Below are positions 17,801 to 27,657 of a stretch of 64,000 nucleotides of DNA, in pieces. Numbering within the stretch: position 1 is the stretch's first letter; each line of letters opens with the position of its first letter. Where the stretch lies: the NCBI RefSeq assembly GCF_017569925.1, contig NZ_CP050854.1, positions 930,001-994,000 of the forward strand. Reading direction: 5' to 3'. The position numbers and the translations under genes were made by a program. The DNA comes from Brenneria izadpanahii. Lineage in GTDB: Bacteria > Pseudomonadota > Gammaproteobacteria > Enterobacterales > Enterobacteriaceae. The notes under the pieces are model-generated. The model was not told where the DNA came from. It saw only the letters and a list, made by a program, of their open reading frames with translations, and ran no database searches.

Positions 17801-18493
17801 ATGAAAACAGCGCTGGCTTTACGTCATGTTCATTTTGAAGATTTGGGCATTCTTGAATCGCTATTACCCGATTATGGCTATACGTTTCGTTATCTCGATC
17901 CGGCGGTCGATGATTTGTCATCGGTAAATCTGGATGACTGCGATTTGCTGGTGGTTCTGGGCGGGCCGATTGGGGCTTTTGACCATGAGACCTACCCTTT
18001 TCTAAACGCGGAGTTAACGCTGATTCGCCGACGTCTGGAGAGCAAAAGGCCCATTCTGGGGATCTGTTTGGGCGCTCAGTTGATGGCGCGGGCATTAGGC
18101 AGGCATGTCGGGCCGATGGGGGTGAAAGAGATTGGCTTTAGTCCATTGAGCTTAACCCCGGCGGGCGAATGCTCGGTGCTGTCGCCGCTCGCCGGGGCGC
18201 CCGTTTTGCACTGGCACGGCGACCGTTTCGAGATACCGGACGGCGCGCGCTTGCTGGCGGAAACGCCGGTTTGTCCCCACCAGGCTTTCGCGCTTGGTGA
18301 TTATGCGCTGGGGTTGCAGTTCCATCTGGAGGTGACGCCCGGAAATCTTGAACACTGGCTGGTCGGACACGCTTGCGAACTGGGGCAGGCCGGCATCGAT
18401 CCGCGTGTTTTACGCGCCCAGGCCGCCGAGTGCCGCGGAATACTCGCGGAGGCGGCGCGTCAGGTATTCGGCGGTTGGCTGGCGCGGCTGTAA
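17801..18493 (+). CDS. Class I glutamine amidotransferase-like protein
   Basis: Cytoplasmic protein of 230 residues with a complete GATase1 triad: C89 in GICLGAQL, H175 and E177 in LQFHLEVTP. The oxyanion segment LGGPIGAFD (53-61) is also present. It resembles stand-alone GMP-synthase-like amidotransferases (the YfeJ group), which lack a synthetase partner. These may act as gamma-glutamyl hydrolases or peptidases; the role is not known. GGGAG lies before the ATG. It stands alone between the chemoreceptor and a toxin-antitoxin pair. Confidence 0.88.
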   Translation: MKTALALRHVHFEDLGILESLLPDYGYTFRYLDPAVDDLSSVNLDDCDLLVVLGGPIGAFDHETYPFLNAELTLIRRRLESKRPILGICLGAQLMARALGRHVGPMGVKEIGFSPLSLTPAGECSVLSPLAGAPVLHWHGDRFEIPDGARLLAETPVCPHQAFALGDYALGLQFHLEVTPGNLEHWLVGHACELGQAGIDPRVLRAQAAECRGILAEAARQVFGGWLARL

Positions 18494-18523
18494 ATGCGTT
18501 ACGAAATACTCCGTCTTACCATA

Positions 18524-18566
18524 GCCATTGAATGGCGCTTGAAAAAAATGCCGTAATCATTACTAT
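18524..18566 (+). promoter_or_regulatory. Promoter and operator-like repeat of the toxin-antitoxin pair
   Basis: TTGAAA (18539-18544) and TACTAT (18561-18566) are spaced by 16 bases, 31 bases before the toxin ATG. Just upstream GCCATTGAATGGC (18524-18536) is a perfect 6-bp inverted repeat, a plausible site for autorepression by the HTH antitoxin. Confidence 0.5.
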
Positions 18567-18596
18567 ATTTCGCATCACAGGGATAGACTGGAGCTA

Positions 18597-18992
18597 ATGG
18601 ATTTGGCTATATATACAACGAAGCTATTTGACCGAAAAATGAAGAAAGAAGATGTGACTGACGTTGATCTATGTCAGGCTGCGGCAGACGTGATGAACGG
18701 TGATTTCGAGGCGGATTTAGGCGGAGGCGTATTAAAAAAGCGTCTGGCTCTACAGAGTGGTAAAAGTGGTGGCGCGAGATCCATCATCTTCTTCAAAAAA
18801 GGAAGTAATGTATTTTTTTTCGATGGCTGGAGAAAAAACCAAATCACTAGGAAAGGCGCAAAAGAAATCGAGGAAGACGTGCTCAAAACCTACAAGGACT
18901 TCGCAGAGGTTTTTCTACAGTATGATGCTGCAATGATCACCAGACTGAAGAAAGTAAAGCAATTAAGAGAGGTAAATTGCGATGGCTGCTAA
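18597..18992 (+). CDS. RelE-family toxin of a type II toxin-antitoxin pair
   Basis: The 131-residue basic protein belongs to the group of RelE-like toxins whose members carry KRLAL-GKSGG-R (here LKKRLALQSGKSGGARSIIF, residues 46-65) and a following FFFDGWRKN segment. These toxins are thought to cleave mRNA at the ribosome. The toxin comes first and overlaps the antitoxin by 11 bases, the HigB/HigA-like order. GGAG precedes the ATG. The pair sits directly before the nitrogenase cluster, where it could help hold the island in the chromosome. Confidence 0.82.
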   Translation: MDLAIYTTKLFDRKMKKEDVTDVDLCQAAADVMNGDFEADLGGGVLKKRLALQSGKSGGARSIIFFKKGSNVFFFDGWRKNQITRKGAKEIEEDVLKTYKDFAEVFLQYDAAMITRLKKVKQLREVNCDGC

Positions 18993-19311
18993 CCTGAAAG
19001 AACTACAGGCATTGGCGCAGGAACTGCATGAGCACGGTGCGATGCCGGACGAAACCATGTCCAGGATTAATGCTCGGGTCAAATCGCGGGAACTGCGTGA
19101 ACGCATAGCCAAGGTTCATATAATGACGGGAACGCAGATTAAATCGATGCGTGAACGTTACGGCATGTCGCAGTCAACGCTGGCTTACACGCTGGGGATG
19201 TCGGTTGAAAGCGTATCAAAGTGGGAGCGGGGAGAAATTCAGCCCAGCGGCCCGGCATTGCGCATCCTCAATACCATTGACGCCAAAGGCCCGGAAGTTT
19301 TTGTGTTATAA
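18982..19311 (+). CDS. XRE-family antitoxin
   Basis: 109 residues with a helix-turn-helix in the C-terminal half: TGTQIKSMRERYGMSQSTLA (about 50-69) then YTLGMSVESVSKWERGEIQP. Antitoxins of this type bind the toxin and repress their own operon. The reading frame begins inside the last codons of the toxin gene, so translation is coupled. No other gene follows before the anfH promoter. Confidence 0.87.
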   Translation: MAANLKELQALAQELHEHGAMPDETMSRINARVKSRELRERIAKVHIMTGTQIKSMRERYGMSQSTLAYTLGMSVESVSKWERGEIQPSGPALRILNTIDAKGPEVFVL

Positions 19312-19475
19312 CAGCCGAATCAACGCAACATCTCTTTTATGGGACTTTTTGCCGGCCTCACGCGCCGCCCGATTTTTAACGTCTGTTTATCCGATGACGT
19401 AAAAACGTATCCGGGCAAGCAGGCGTTTTTCCGCCCGCGTCATTTTTCACATCCAGGAACGATCCTGAATAAAAA

Positions 19476-19491
19476 TGTACGTTAATGAACG
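19476..19491 (+). promoter_or_regulatory. Candidate upstream activator site for AnfA
   Basis: GTAC-GTTAAT-GAAC at 19477-19490 is one base from a GTAC-N6-GTAC dyad, the pattern described for the related VnfA activator. The same bases read TGT-N10-ACG, one base from the NifA site TGT-N10-ACA. The site lies about 155 bp before the -24 element, a usual distance for sigma-54 enhancers. The AnfA site is poorly defined, so this is tentative. Confidence 0.4.
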
Positions 19492-19644
19492 AAATTATAT
19501 TAACCACCCAGAGATAACCCAGCTTTCACCTTCCTTTTGGCTCATGACGCAAAAATAAATAACGCCTCATAAGGCGATGAATCATCGGCCTTATTGGGCT
19601 GCGCGTCTCTTCGTATTCCTTTTTCTTATTTATATTTCCCGGCG

Positions 19645-19661
19645 TTGGCACACCCCTTGCT
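19645..19661 (+). promoter_or_regulatory. Sigma-54 (-24/-12) promoter of anfH
   Basis: TTGGCACACCCCTTGCT matches the sigma-54 consensus TGGCAC-N5-TTGCW, with exactly ten bases between the GG (-24) and GC (-12) pairs. It is 66 bases before the anfH ATG. An AnfA gene for the matching activator is in the same cluster. Confidence 0.92.
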
Positions 19662-19717
19662 CTGTTGGTAATGAACTAGGGCATAGCAGACTTTGCTGTT
19701 TAACACTCATTGAGTAG

Positions 19718-20554
<837 letters not shown>

Positions 20555-20564
20555 GTCTACCCGC

Positions 20565-20682
20565 CATACTTCAAGTTGCATGTGCGTTGGCCGCACTCAG
20601 TCACCCGAATCACTGACTTGAGTAAGCTCATCGGGGTTCCTTCGATTGCCGCCTTCCTGCAACTCGAATTATTTAGGGTATA
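20565..20682. repeat. Enterobacterial intergenic repeat between anfH and anfD
   Basis: The terminal inverted repeats ATACTTCAAGTTGCA (20566-20580) and TGCAACTCGAATTAT (20658-20672) match at 13 of 15 positions; the centre includes CGCACTCAGTCACCCGAATC and a GTAAGCTCATCGGGG segment. I recognise this as the ~120-150 bp repeat found in many intergenic regions of Pectobacterium, Serratia and Yersinia. It would fold into a long hairpin in the RNA. Its place inside the nitrogenase operon means anfD is read only by transcription through it, or from a promoter of its own. Confidence 0.82.
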
Positions 20683-20720
20683 TCTATGGTGAATAAAAGA
20701 CCGTCTGGCCGTATTGATAA

Positions 20721-22319
<1,599 letters not shown>

Positions 22320-22330
22320 AGGGGGGCGTT

Positions 22331-22681
22331 ATGGCTAATTCGGATGAGTCGAAGATTGACGCGATGGTGGACTACATCATGAAAAACTGCCTCTGGCAGT
22401 TTCATTCACGGACCTGGGACCGGGAAAAGCAAAACGCCGGCATTCTGCTGAAAACGCAGCTGCTGCTGTGCGACGAACCGGTCGATCTGAGCACGCCGGC
22501 CGATCGCTGCTATTGGGTGGACGCGGTGGTATTGGCCGATGCCTATAAAGCGCGTTTTCCCTGGCTGCTCGAAATGGATAAAGACGCGATCCGTGCGCTG
22601 ATGAAGGCGCTGCATGAGCGGATGGACTATTTGACGATCGAGGGATCGCTTAATGCGGAACTTACCGATCAACGCTATTAG
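22331..22681 (+). CDS. anfG: Iron-only nitrogenase delta subunit AnfG
   Basis: AnfG exists only in the alternative (V and Fe-only) nitrogenases and completes the alpha2-beta2-delta2 complex; it is needed for cofactor insertion and stability. The 116 residues include the conserved [20 protein letters not shown] segment (19-38) and [16 protein letters not shown] near residue 60. It lies between anfD and anfK, the universal order anfHDGK, with 11 and 12 bases of spacing. Presence of this gene rules out a molybdenum nifDK pair. Confidence 0.96.
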   Translation: MANSDESKIDAMVDYIMKNCLWQFHSRTWDREKQNAGILLKTQLLLCDEPVDLSTPADRCYWVDAVVLADAYKARFPWLLEMDKDAIRALMKALHERMDYLTIEGSLNAELTDQRY

Positions 22682-22693
22682 AAGGTGGCTGAA

Positions 22694-24082
22694 ATGTCTT
22701 GTGAATTGAAAACCAAAGATCGCGTCGGCGTGATTAACCCGATCTTTACCTGTCAGCCTGCCGGGGTGCAGTACGCCAGTATCGGCATCAAGGATTGTAT
22801 CGGCATCGTGCACGGCGGGCAGGGGTGCGTGATGTTTGTGCGTCTGCTTATTTCTCAGCATTTGAAGGAAAGCTTTGAAATCGCCTCGTCGTCCGTGCAT
22901 GAGGACGGTGCGGTTTTCGGCGCGCTGGACAGAGTCGAGCAGGCGGTTGATGTCCTGCTGATGCGCTATCCCCATGTGAAGGTGATCCCCATCATCACCA
23001 CCTGCTCAACCGAGGTTATCGGCGATGATGTGGATGGCGTGGTCATCAAGTTGAACGAAGGATTGTTGAAGGAGAAGTTTCCCGATCGCGAAGTCCATCT
23101 CATTCCGATCCATTCGCCCAGCTTTGTCGGCAGCATGGTCAGCGGCTACGATGTGGCGGTGAGGGATTTTGTTAAATACTTTGCCGAAAAAAGCGCGCCG
23201 AACGGCAAGCTGAATGTGATCACCGGCTGGGCCAATCCTGGCGACGTCACCGCGATTAAGCACTTACTGGCGGAAATGCAGATAGAAGCCACCGTGCTGT
23301 TTGAGATCGAGGATTTTGACTCTCCGCTGATGCCTTCCGGCAATACGGTTTCGCACGGCAACACCACCATTGAGGATTTAACCGGCACCGCGAATGCGCT
23401 TGGCACCATCGCGCTGAACCGCTATGAAGGGGGCAAGGCGGCCCGCTATCTGGAAGAGAAATTCGGCATACCGACCATTATCGGGCCTTCTCCCATCGGG
23501 ATCCGTAATACCGATACTTTTCTGCAAAATCTCAAGCAGATGACGGGAAAACCCATTCCGCCCTCGCTGGTGCGCGAACGCGGCATCGCCATTGATGCCT
23601 TAACCGATCTGGTGCATATGTTCCTCGCCGATAAACGGGTGGCGATTTACGGCAACCCCGATCTGGTGATTGGTCTGGCCGAGTTTTGCCTCGATCTGGA
23701 AATGAAGCCGGTACTGCTGCTGCTGGGGGACGATAACGCCGGTTATGAAAGCGATCCGCGCGTTCAGGCGCTTCAGGAAAAGGTCGATTACGGCATGGAG
23801 ATCATTACCAACGCCGATCTGTGGGAACTGGAAAAGCGCATTACTCAGCAATCGCTTGAGCTGGATCTGATCCTGGGCCATTCCAAAGGTCGCTTCACCG
23901 CCATTGATAATCAGATCCCGATGGTGAGGGTGGGCTTCCCGACCTATGACCGGGCCGGATTGTACCGGCATCCGGTGGTGGGCTATGCCGGCGCCATTTG
24001 GCTGGCGGAGCAGATGGCGAATGCGCTGTTCACCGATATGGAATACAAGAAAAACAAAGAATGGATTCTGAACGTCTGGTGA
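22694..24082 (+). CDS. anfK: Iron-only nitrogenase beta subunit AnfK
   Basis: Beta chain, 462 residues, sharing the P-cluster with AnfD. The ligands are C20 (IFTCQPAG), C45 (HGGQGCVMF) and C104 (ITTCSTEVIGDD). The short N terminus (MSCELKTKDRVGVINPIFTC) is the AnfK/VnfK type; NifK has about 50 more residues. I chose the ATG at 22694 because AGAAGG lies eight bases upstream and Azotobacter AnfK starts at the same place; a GTG nine bases earlier is possible. The sequence ends KKNKEWILNVW as in known AnfK. A terminator-like hairpin follows. Confidence 0.97.
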   Translation: MSCELKTKDRVGVINPIFTCQPAGVQYASIGIKDCIGIVHGGQGCVMFVRLLISQHLKESFEIASSSVHEDGAVFGALDRVEQAVDVLLMRYPHVKVIPIITTCSTEVIGDDVDGVVIKLNEGLLKEKFPDREVHLIPIHSPSFVGSMVSGYDVAVRDFVKYFAEKSAPNGKLNVITGWANPGDVTAIKHLLAEMQIEATVLFEIEDFDSPLMPSGNTVSHGNTTIEDLTGTANALGTIALNRYEGGKAARYLEEKFGIPTIIGPSPIGIRNTDTFLQNLKQMTGKPIPPSLVRERGIAIDALTDLVHMFLADKRVAIYGNPDLVIGLAEFCLDLEMKPVLLLLGDDNAGYESDPRVQALQEKVDYGMEIITNADLWELEKRITQQSLELDLILGHSKGRFTAIDNQIPMVRVGFPTYDRAGLYRHPVVGYAGAIWLAEQMANALFTDMEYKKNKEWILNVW

Positions 24083-24097
24083 CGGCGGAACGCTCTC

Positions 24098-24134
24098 ATC
24101 TTCCCCGCCGCCAGCGTCGGGGAAGATCGTTTTC
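24098..24134 (+). terminator. Terminator or attenuator after anfK
   Basis: Arms ATCTTCCCCG (24098-24107) and CGGGGAAGAT (24118-24127) followed by CGTTTT. It lies 16 bases after the anfK stop and would reduce transcription into the accessory genes relative to anfHDGK. Confidence 0.65.
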
Positions 24135-24159
24135 CTCTTGGTTTGAACGGGGTGCCGCT

Positions 24160-24564
24160 ATGCCAAAATATATTTTTGAAACGGATGAGAAACGATTCGC
24201 GCGCTGCTATCAGGATGCGCAGTGTTATCACCGGCGGGCCGAGCTGTTTGCCGGGCAGCAGCAGTCGCCCAGTCTGGTGTTTAACGTGGCCGCAATCGCC
24301 GTAGAGAACTATCTGATCGCCCTGTGCGCGCGCTATGGCGAGATGCCGTTCAATCACAATTACAGCAGCCTGCTTGCCTCGGTGAATGAGGCGATGCCGC
24401 AGCCGCTGTCCCCGGCGCTCTGCGACGGCATTCGCTATCTGGACAATATTTTCGGTATCTGTTCCGTAGACAACTATCACCACGGCACGCCGGATGACGC
24501 GGATAAAGAGGCGATTTTAGCCATCTGCAACGCGCTTGCGATGCAGCTAAAGGCGGTGGAATAG
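24160..24564 (+). CDS. Small protein of the anf cluster, HEPN-like, unknown function
   Basis: 134 residues, starting MPKYIFETDEKRF. I do not recognise a named family with certainty. The helical pattern YQDAQCYHRRAELF, SLVFNVAAIAVENYLIALCA and the late His pair SVDNYHHGTPDD look like HEPN-type helical bundles, which often bind nucleotides or act next to nucleotidyltransferases. The frame could start earlier inside anfK, but GGGGTG is followed by this ATG and the upstream codons are anfK in another frame. It lies between anfK and the split-barrel gene, the place of the small 'anf2' gene in some other anf clusters; homology to it is not tested here. Confidence 0.72.
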   Translation: MPKYIFETDEKRFARCYQDAQCYHRRAELFAGQQQSPSLVFNVAAIAVENYLIALCARYGEMPFNHNYSSLLASVNEAMPQPLSPALCDGIRYLDNIFGICSVDNYHHGTPDDADKEAILAICNALAMQLKAVE

Positions 24565-24602
24565 GGCACCGGGTTTTTCTCGCAAAATAAACAGGAGCAA
24601 TC

Positions 24603-25109
24603 ATGGCGTTCAGCAGCGCAATATTGGCGCAGAACTTCCCTCACGGCGAGATGCGCCGCGAGGATCGGGAAATTACCGATCCTGCGGAAATCGAACAGAT
24701 CATTCAGGCGTCAAAGGTGATGTATCTTGCGCTGTCCTGTGACGATCTTCCTTTTCTTGTTCCGGTGTTTTACGCCTGGGACGGCCACGCGCTCTACTTT
24801 CACTCCGCTAAAAACGGCACCAAGATCGATATCATGAAGAAAAACAGCAAGGTCTGTTTCGCCATTTCTGTCGATCATGGCGTTATTGAAGATGAACTGG
24901 CCTGTAATTTCGAAGCCCGGCATCGCACGGTGATCGGCTTTGGCGAAACCGTATTCATTGAGGATGAACAGGAAAAAATCGCCGCGCTGGATCGCATTGT
25001 GGCGCGTTTTACCGACAAGACATTCAGTTATCCATCCGCCAATCTTAAATCCACCAGGGTGATACGCGTCGACATCCTTTCCGTTAAAGGCAAAAAACAC
25101 GGGTTTTAA
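24603..25109 (+). CDS. Anf3-like split-barrel flavin/heme protein
   Basis: 168-residue protein of the pyridoxamine 5'-phosphate oxidase-like split-barrel family: YLALSCDDLPFLVPVFYAWD (41-60), YFHSAKNGTKIDIMKKNSKV (66-85) and a final RVDILSVKGKKHGF. Proteins of this kind are regularly found in Fe-only nitrogenase clusters. The Azotobacter member Anf3 has been described as a heme- and flavin-containing terminal oxidase thought to protect the enzyme from oxygen. The same role is inferred here from position and fold. GGAGC precedes the ATG. It is 28 bases before anfO, so they are probably one transcript. Confidence 0.82.
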   Translation: MAFSSAILAQNFPHGEMRREDREITDPAEIEQIIQASKVMYLALSCDDLPFLVPVFYAWDGHALYFHSAKNGTKIDIMKKNSKVCFAISVDHGVIEDELACNFEARHRTVIGFGETVFIEDEQEKIAALDRIVARFTDKTFSYPSANLKSTRVIRVDILSVKGKKHGF

Positions 25110-25137
25110 ACCTGACCACGAACCATTCGGGGGGCTG

Positions 25138-25758
25138 ATGAAAATTGCCGTTTTTATTAATCAGAATGGGAATATCGCGCCGTTGTTCGAACCGGGCAAA
25201 GTGAAACTCTTTTCCCGCTGCGATGATCGCTGGCAGGCGGCCGGAGAGATCCCCTTTACGCTGAACTATGATATGTCCTTGAGCGAGATCCGAACGCGGA
25301 CCTTAACGCTGCTGGAAGAGATGCCGGGCTGCCATCACTTTGTGGCGCGGCAGATCCAGGGGGCGTTGCTCGCCTGGTTTGACGGCATGGGCGTGACCAT
25401 GTGGCAATTTACCGGCATACCGGAGGATTGTCTGGCGGTGATTTATTCCTCGGTAAAGCAGGTTCAGCGGGCTACCGCGGTTCCCGCCGCCGCGGAAACT
25501 TTTATTCAGGCAGGCGAGCGGGACGGGGAATACCATATTGACCTGATCGCGGCGCTGGCGGGCGATGCCCGGCTGACATCAAAACAGCTACTGATCCCTT
25601 TTTTGCAATCCCATACCTTTACCCGGCTGAATGTGACCTGCGATCACCTGCCAAAATGGTTCGAACAGAAACTGCCGGCGTTAAATCTGGCGGTTGACGT
25701 TGAAAAGCAGCGCCAGGGACGTCTTTGCGCGGTGATCCACCCCAACGCCGTAAAGTAA
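25138..25758 (+). CDS. anfO: Fe-only nitrogenase accessory protein AnfO
   Basis: AnfO is restricted to Fe-only nitrogenase clusters and is needed for full diazotrophic growth with that enzyme in Azotobacter; its molecular role is unknown. The 206 residues begin MKIAVFINQNGNIAPLFEPG, the family start (compare proteins with the dinitrogenase-accessory fold), and continue with VKLFSRCDDRWQ and ARQIQGALLAWFDGMG. GGGGGGCTG precedes the ATG. It is the last gene before the regulatory pair. Confidence 0.87.
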   Translation: MKIAVFINQNGNIAPLFEPGKVKLFSRCDDRWQAAGEIPFTLNYDMSLSEIRTRTLTLLEEMPGCHHFVARQIQGALLAWFDGMGVTMWQFTGIPEDCLAVIYSSVKQVQRATAVPAAAETFIQAGERDGEYHIDLIAALAGDARLTSKQLLIPFLQSHTFTRLNVTCDHLPKWFEQKLPALNLAVDVEKQRQGRLCAVIHPNAVK

Positions 25759-26043
25759 ATAGGCGGGATCGGCGTATCCATTTCGTTTGTACCAATGCGT
25801 ACATTACTCCGGCGACAGTGTGCCCTTCGGAACAATTTTACGGCGCGGTTTCAATCAATAAATTAAAAATATTTATAAATCAAATAAATAAAATCGCGCT
25901 ATGAGCAATGAAGATGGCTTTCATTTTGCAACACTGTTAATCCGGCCTGAAGCGACGTCATCAAATCATATAACCGTAGGAAAAGAAGCAGGGCGCTTGG
26001 GCCGGGGGATGCATTAACGGTTATCTCTTCCGGAGAAAAAGCC

Positions 26044-27654
26044 ATGCGTAGCAGAAAAGAAAATATGACGGTCGCAGGTATAGAGCGGAGTGTTTTAAAA
26101 CCGCTGTCGTTTACCTGTTTGCTGGGTGAGTGCCGTTCCGAGTTGCTGCCGCTGCTTTCCGAAGTCAGTAAAGTGGTCAGCGCGGAAGGTTCGCTGTCCA
26201 AAACCTTAAAGCTGGTGCTTGAGTTGATGAAACAGCACCTTCAGGTGACCCGGGCGATGATCAGCCTTTATGACGCCAGCTGCGATCAGATCTTTATCCA
26301 TGAAAGTTTCGGCTTGTCTAAAGAAGAGGCCGAGAAGGGCGTCTATTACCCCGGCGAAGGCATCACCGGGAAAGTGGTGGAAAACAAACAGCCGATTATT
26401 GTGCCGGATATCGCCGACGATCCCCGTTTTCTGAACCGTACCGGCAGCTGGGATAAAAACGAGGATCGCAACCTGTCGTTTATCTGCGTTCCCATTATCC
26501 GCGGTATGAAAGTCATGGGAACGATCGGCATTGAACGCCGCTACAACAACGACCAACTGCTCTATCTGGATCTGGAAGTTCTGCGGATTATCGCCACCAC
26601 CACCGCGCAGGCGGTTGAGCTGCATCTGTTGGAACGCGCGCATAAAAAAGTGCTCAGGGATCAGGATTCGCTGCTAAAGCGTACGCTGCGGGAAACCTTC
26701 AAGCCCACTAATATCATCGGTAATTCGCGGGTGATGCAGTCCGTTTATCAACTGATTGAGAAAGTCAGCCATGCCCGCACCACCGTATTGATCCTGGGCG
26801 AAAGCGGCGTCGGCAAAGAGCGCGTCGCCAGCGCGATCCATTACAACAGCCCCTGCGCCAACGGGCCTTTTGTCAAATTTAACTGCTCCTCGCTGCCCGA
26901 AGGCATCATCGAAAGCGAACTGTTCGGGCATGAAAAAGGGGCGTTTACCGGCGCGACGTCCCGGCGGGCCGGGCGTTTTGAAGAGGCGGACGGCGGCACC
27001 ATCTTTCTGGATGAGATCGGCGAACTGACGCCACTGGCGCAGGCAAAGCTATTGCGCGTATTGCAGGAGCGCTGTTTTGAGCGCGTGGGCAGTAATGAAA
27101 CCATCAAGGTGAACGTGCGCATTCTGGCGGCGACGCACCGCAATTTGCCTGAAATGGTCGCCAACGGCGCGTTCCGCGAGGATCTGTATTATCGCCTGAA
27201 TGTGTTTCCGATCACCATTCCCCCATTGCGCGATCGCGGCAACGATATCCTGATTCTGGCCGATCATTTCAATGCCCATTTCGCCAAAGAGCTGGGGATT
27301 GATGTGCCGACCATCGCCACCCCCGCTTTGAATCTGCTGCTGAGCTATAGCTGGCCGGGCAACGTGCGTGAACTGGAGAACACCATGGAGCGGGCCGTAT
27401 TGCTGGCGGATGAAGGCTTCATTCATAGCTACCATCTGCCGATTAATCTGCAACCGGTGCTGCTGGGGGAAACCGTGACCGGTCTGGAAGCGCAGTTGGC
27501 GAGAATCGAGTACGACATCATCGTTGAATCGCTGGCGCGCAATCAGGGAAATATTTCCCGCACGGCGGCGCAGTTGGGTATGACCCGGCGGGCGCTGAGC
27601 CTGAGGATGGAAAAATATCAGCTGAATTATAAAGCGTACCGGAGCGGAAATTAG
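26044..27654 (+). CDS. anfA: Sigma-54-dependent activator AnfA
   Basis: Activator of anf transcription, 536 residues. Layout: a short N terminus with C25 and C30 (TCLLGEC), the C-x4-C spacing reported as important in Azotobacter AnfA; a GAF domain (about 50-195); an AAA+ domain with Walker A GESGVGKE (252-259), the sigma-54 contact loop GAFTGA (299-304) and Walker B GTIFLDEIGE (318-327); and a Fis-type helix-turn-helix near the C terminus (NISRTAAQLGMTRRALSLRM). All parts needed for activity are intact. It stands 285 bases after anfO. In other bacteria molybdenum represses anfA through ModE; I do not find a convincing Mo-box here. The next regulator gene begins three bases after the stop. Confidence 0.93.
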   Translation: MRSRKENMTVAGIERSVLKPLSFTCLLGECRSELLPLLSEVSKVVSAEGSLSKTLKLVLELMKQHLQVTRAMISLYDASCDQIFIHESFGLSKEEAEKGVYYPGEGITGKVVENKQPIIVPDIADDPRFLNRTGSWDKNEDRNLSFICVPIIRGMKVMGTIGIERRYNNDQLLYLDLEVLRIIATTTAQAVELHLLERAHKKVLRDQDSLLKRTLRETFKPTNIIGNSRVMQSVYQLIEKVSHARTTVLILGESGVGKERVASAIHYNSPCANGPFVKFNCSSLPEGIIESELFGHEKGAFTGATSRRAGRFEEADGGTIFLDEIGELTPLAQAKLLRVLQERCFERVGSNETIKVNVRILAATHRNLPEMVANGAFREDLYYRLNVFPITIPPLRDRGNDILILADHFNAHFAKELGIDVPTIATPALNLLLSYSWPGNVRELENTMERAVLLADEGFIHSYHLPINLQPVLLGETVTGLEAQLARIEYDIIVESLARNQGNISRTAAQLGMTRRALSLRMEKYQLNYKAYRSGN

Positions 27655-27657
27655 CGT

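Noticed and set aside
25890..25985. ModE (Mo-box) half-sites CGCTAT and CATATAACCG before anfA
   Set aside because: The two halves are about 70 bases apart and do not form the compact dyad expected for ModE.
25997..26014. Sigma-54-like GG-N10-GC before anfA (TTGGGCCGGGGGATGCAT)
   Set aside because: Spacing is right but only the invariant GG and GC fit well; anfA genes are not known to need sigma-54, and the stretch is simply G-rich.
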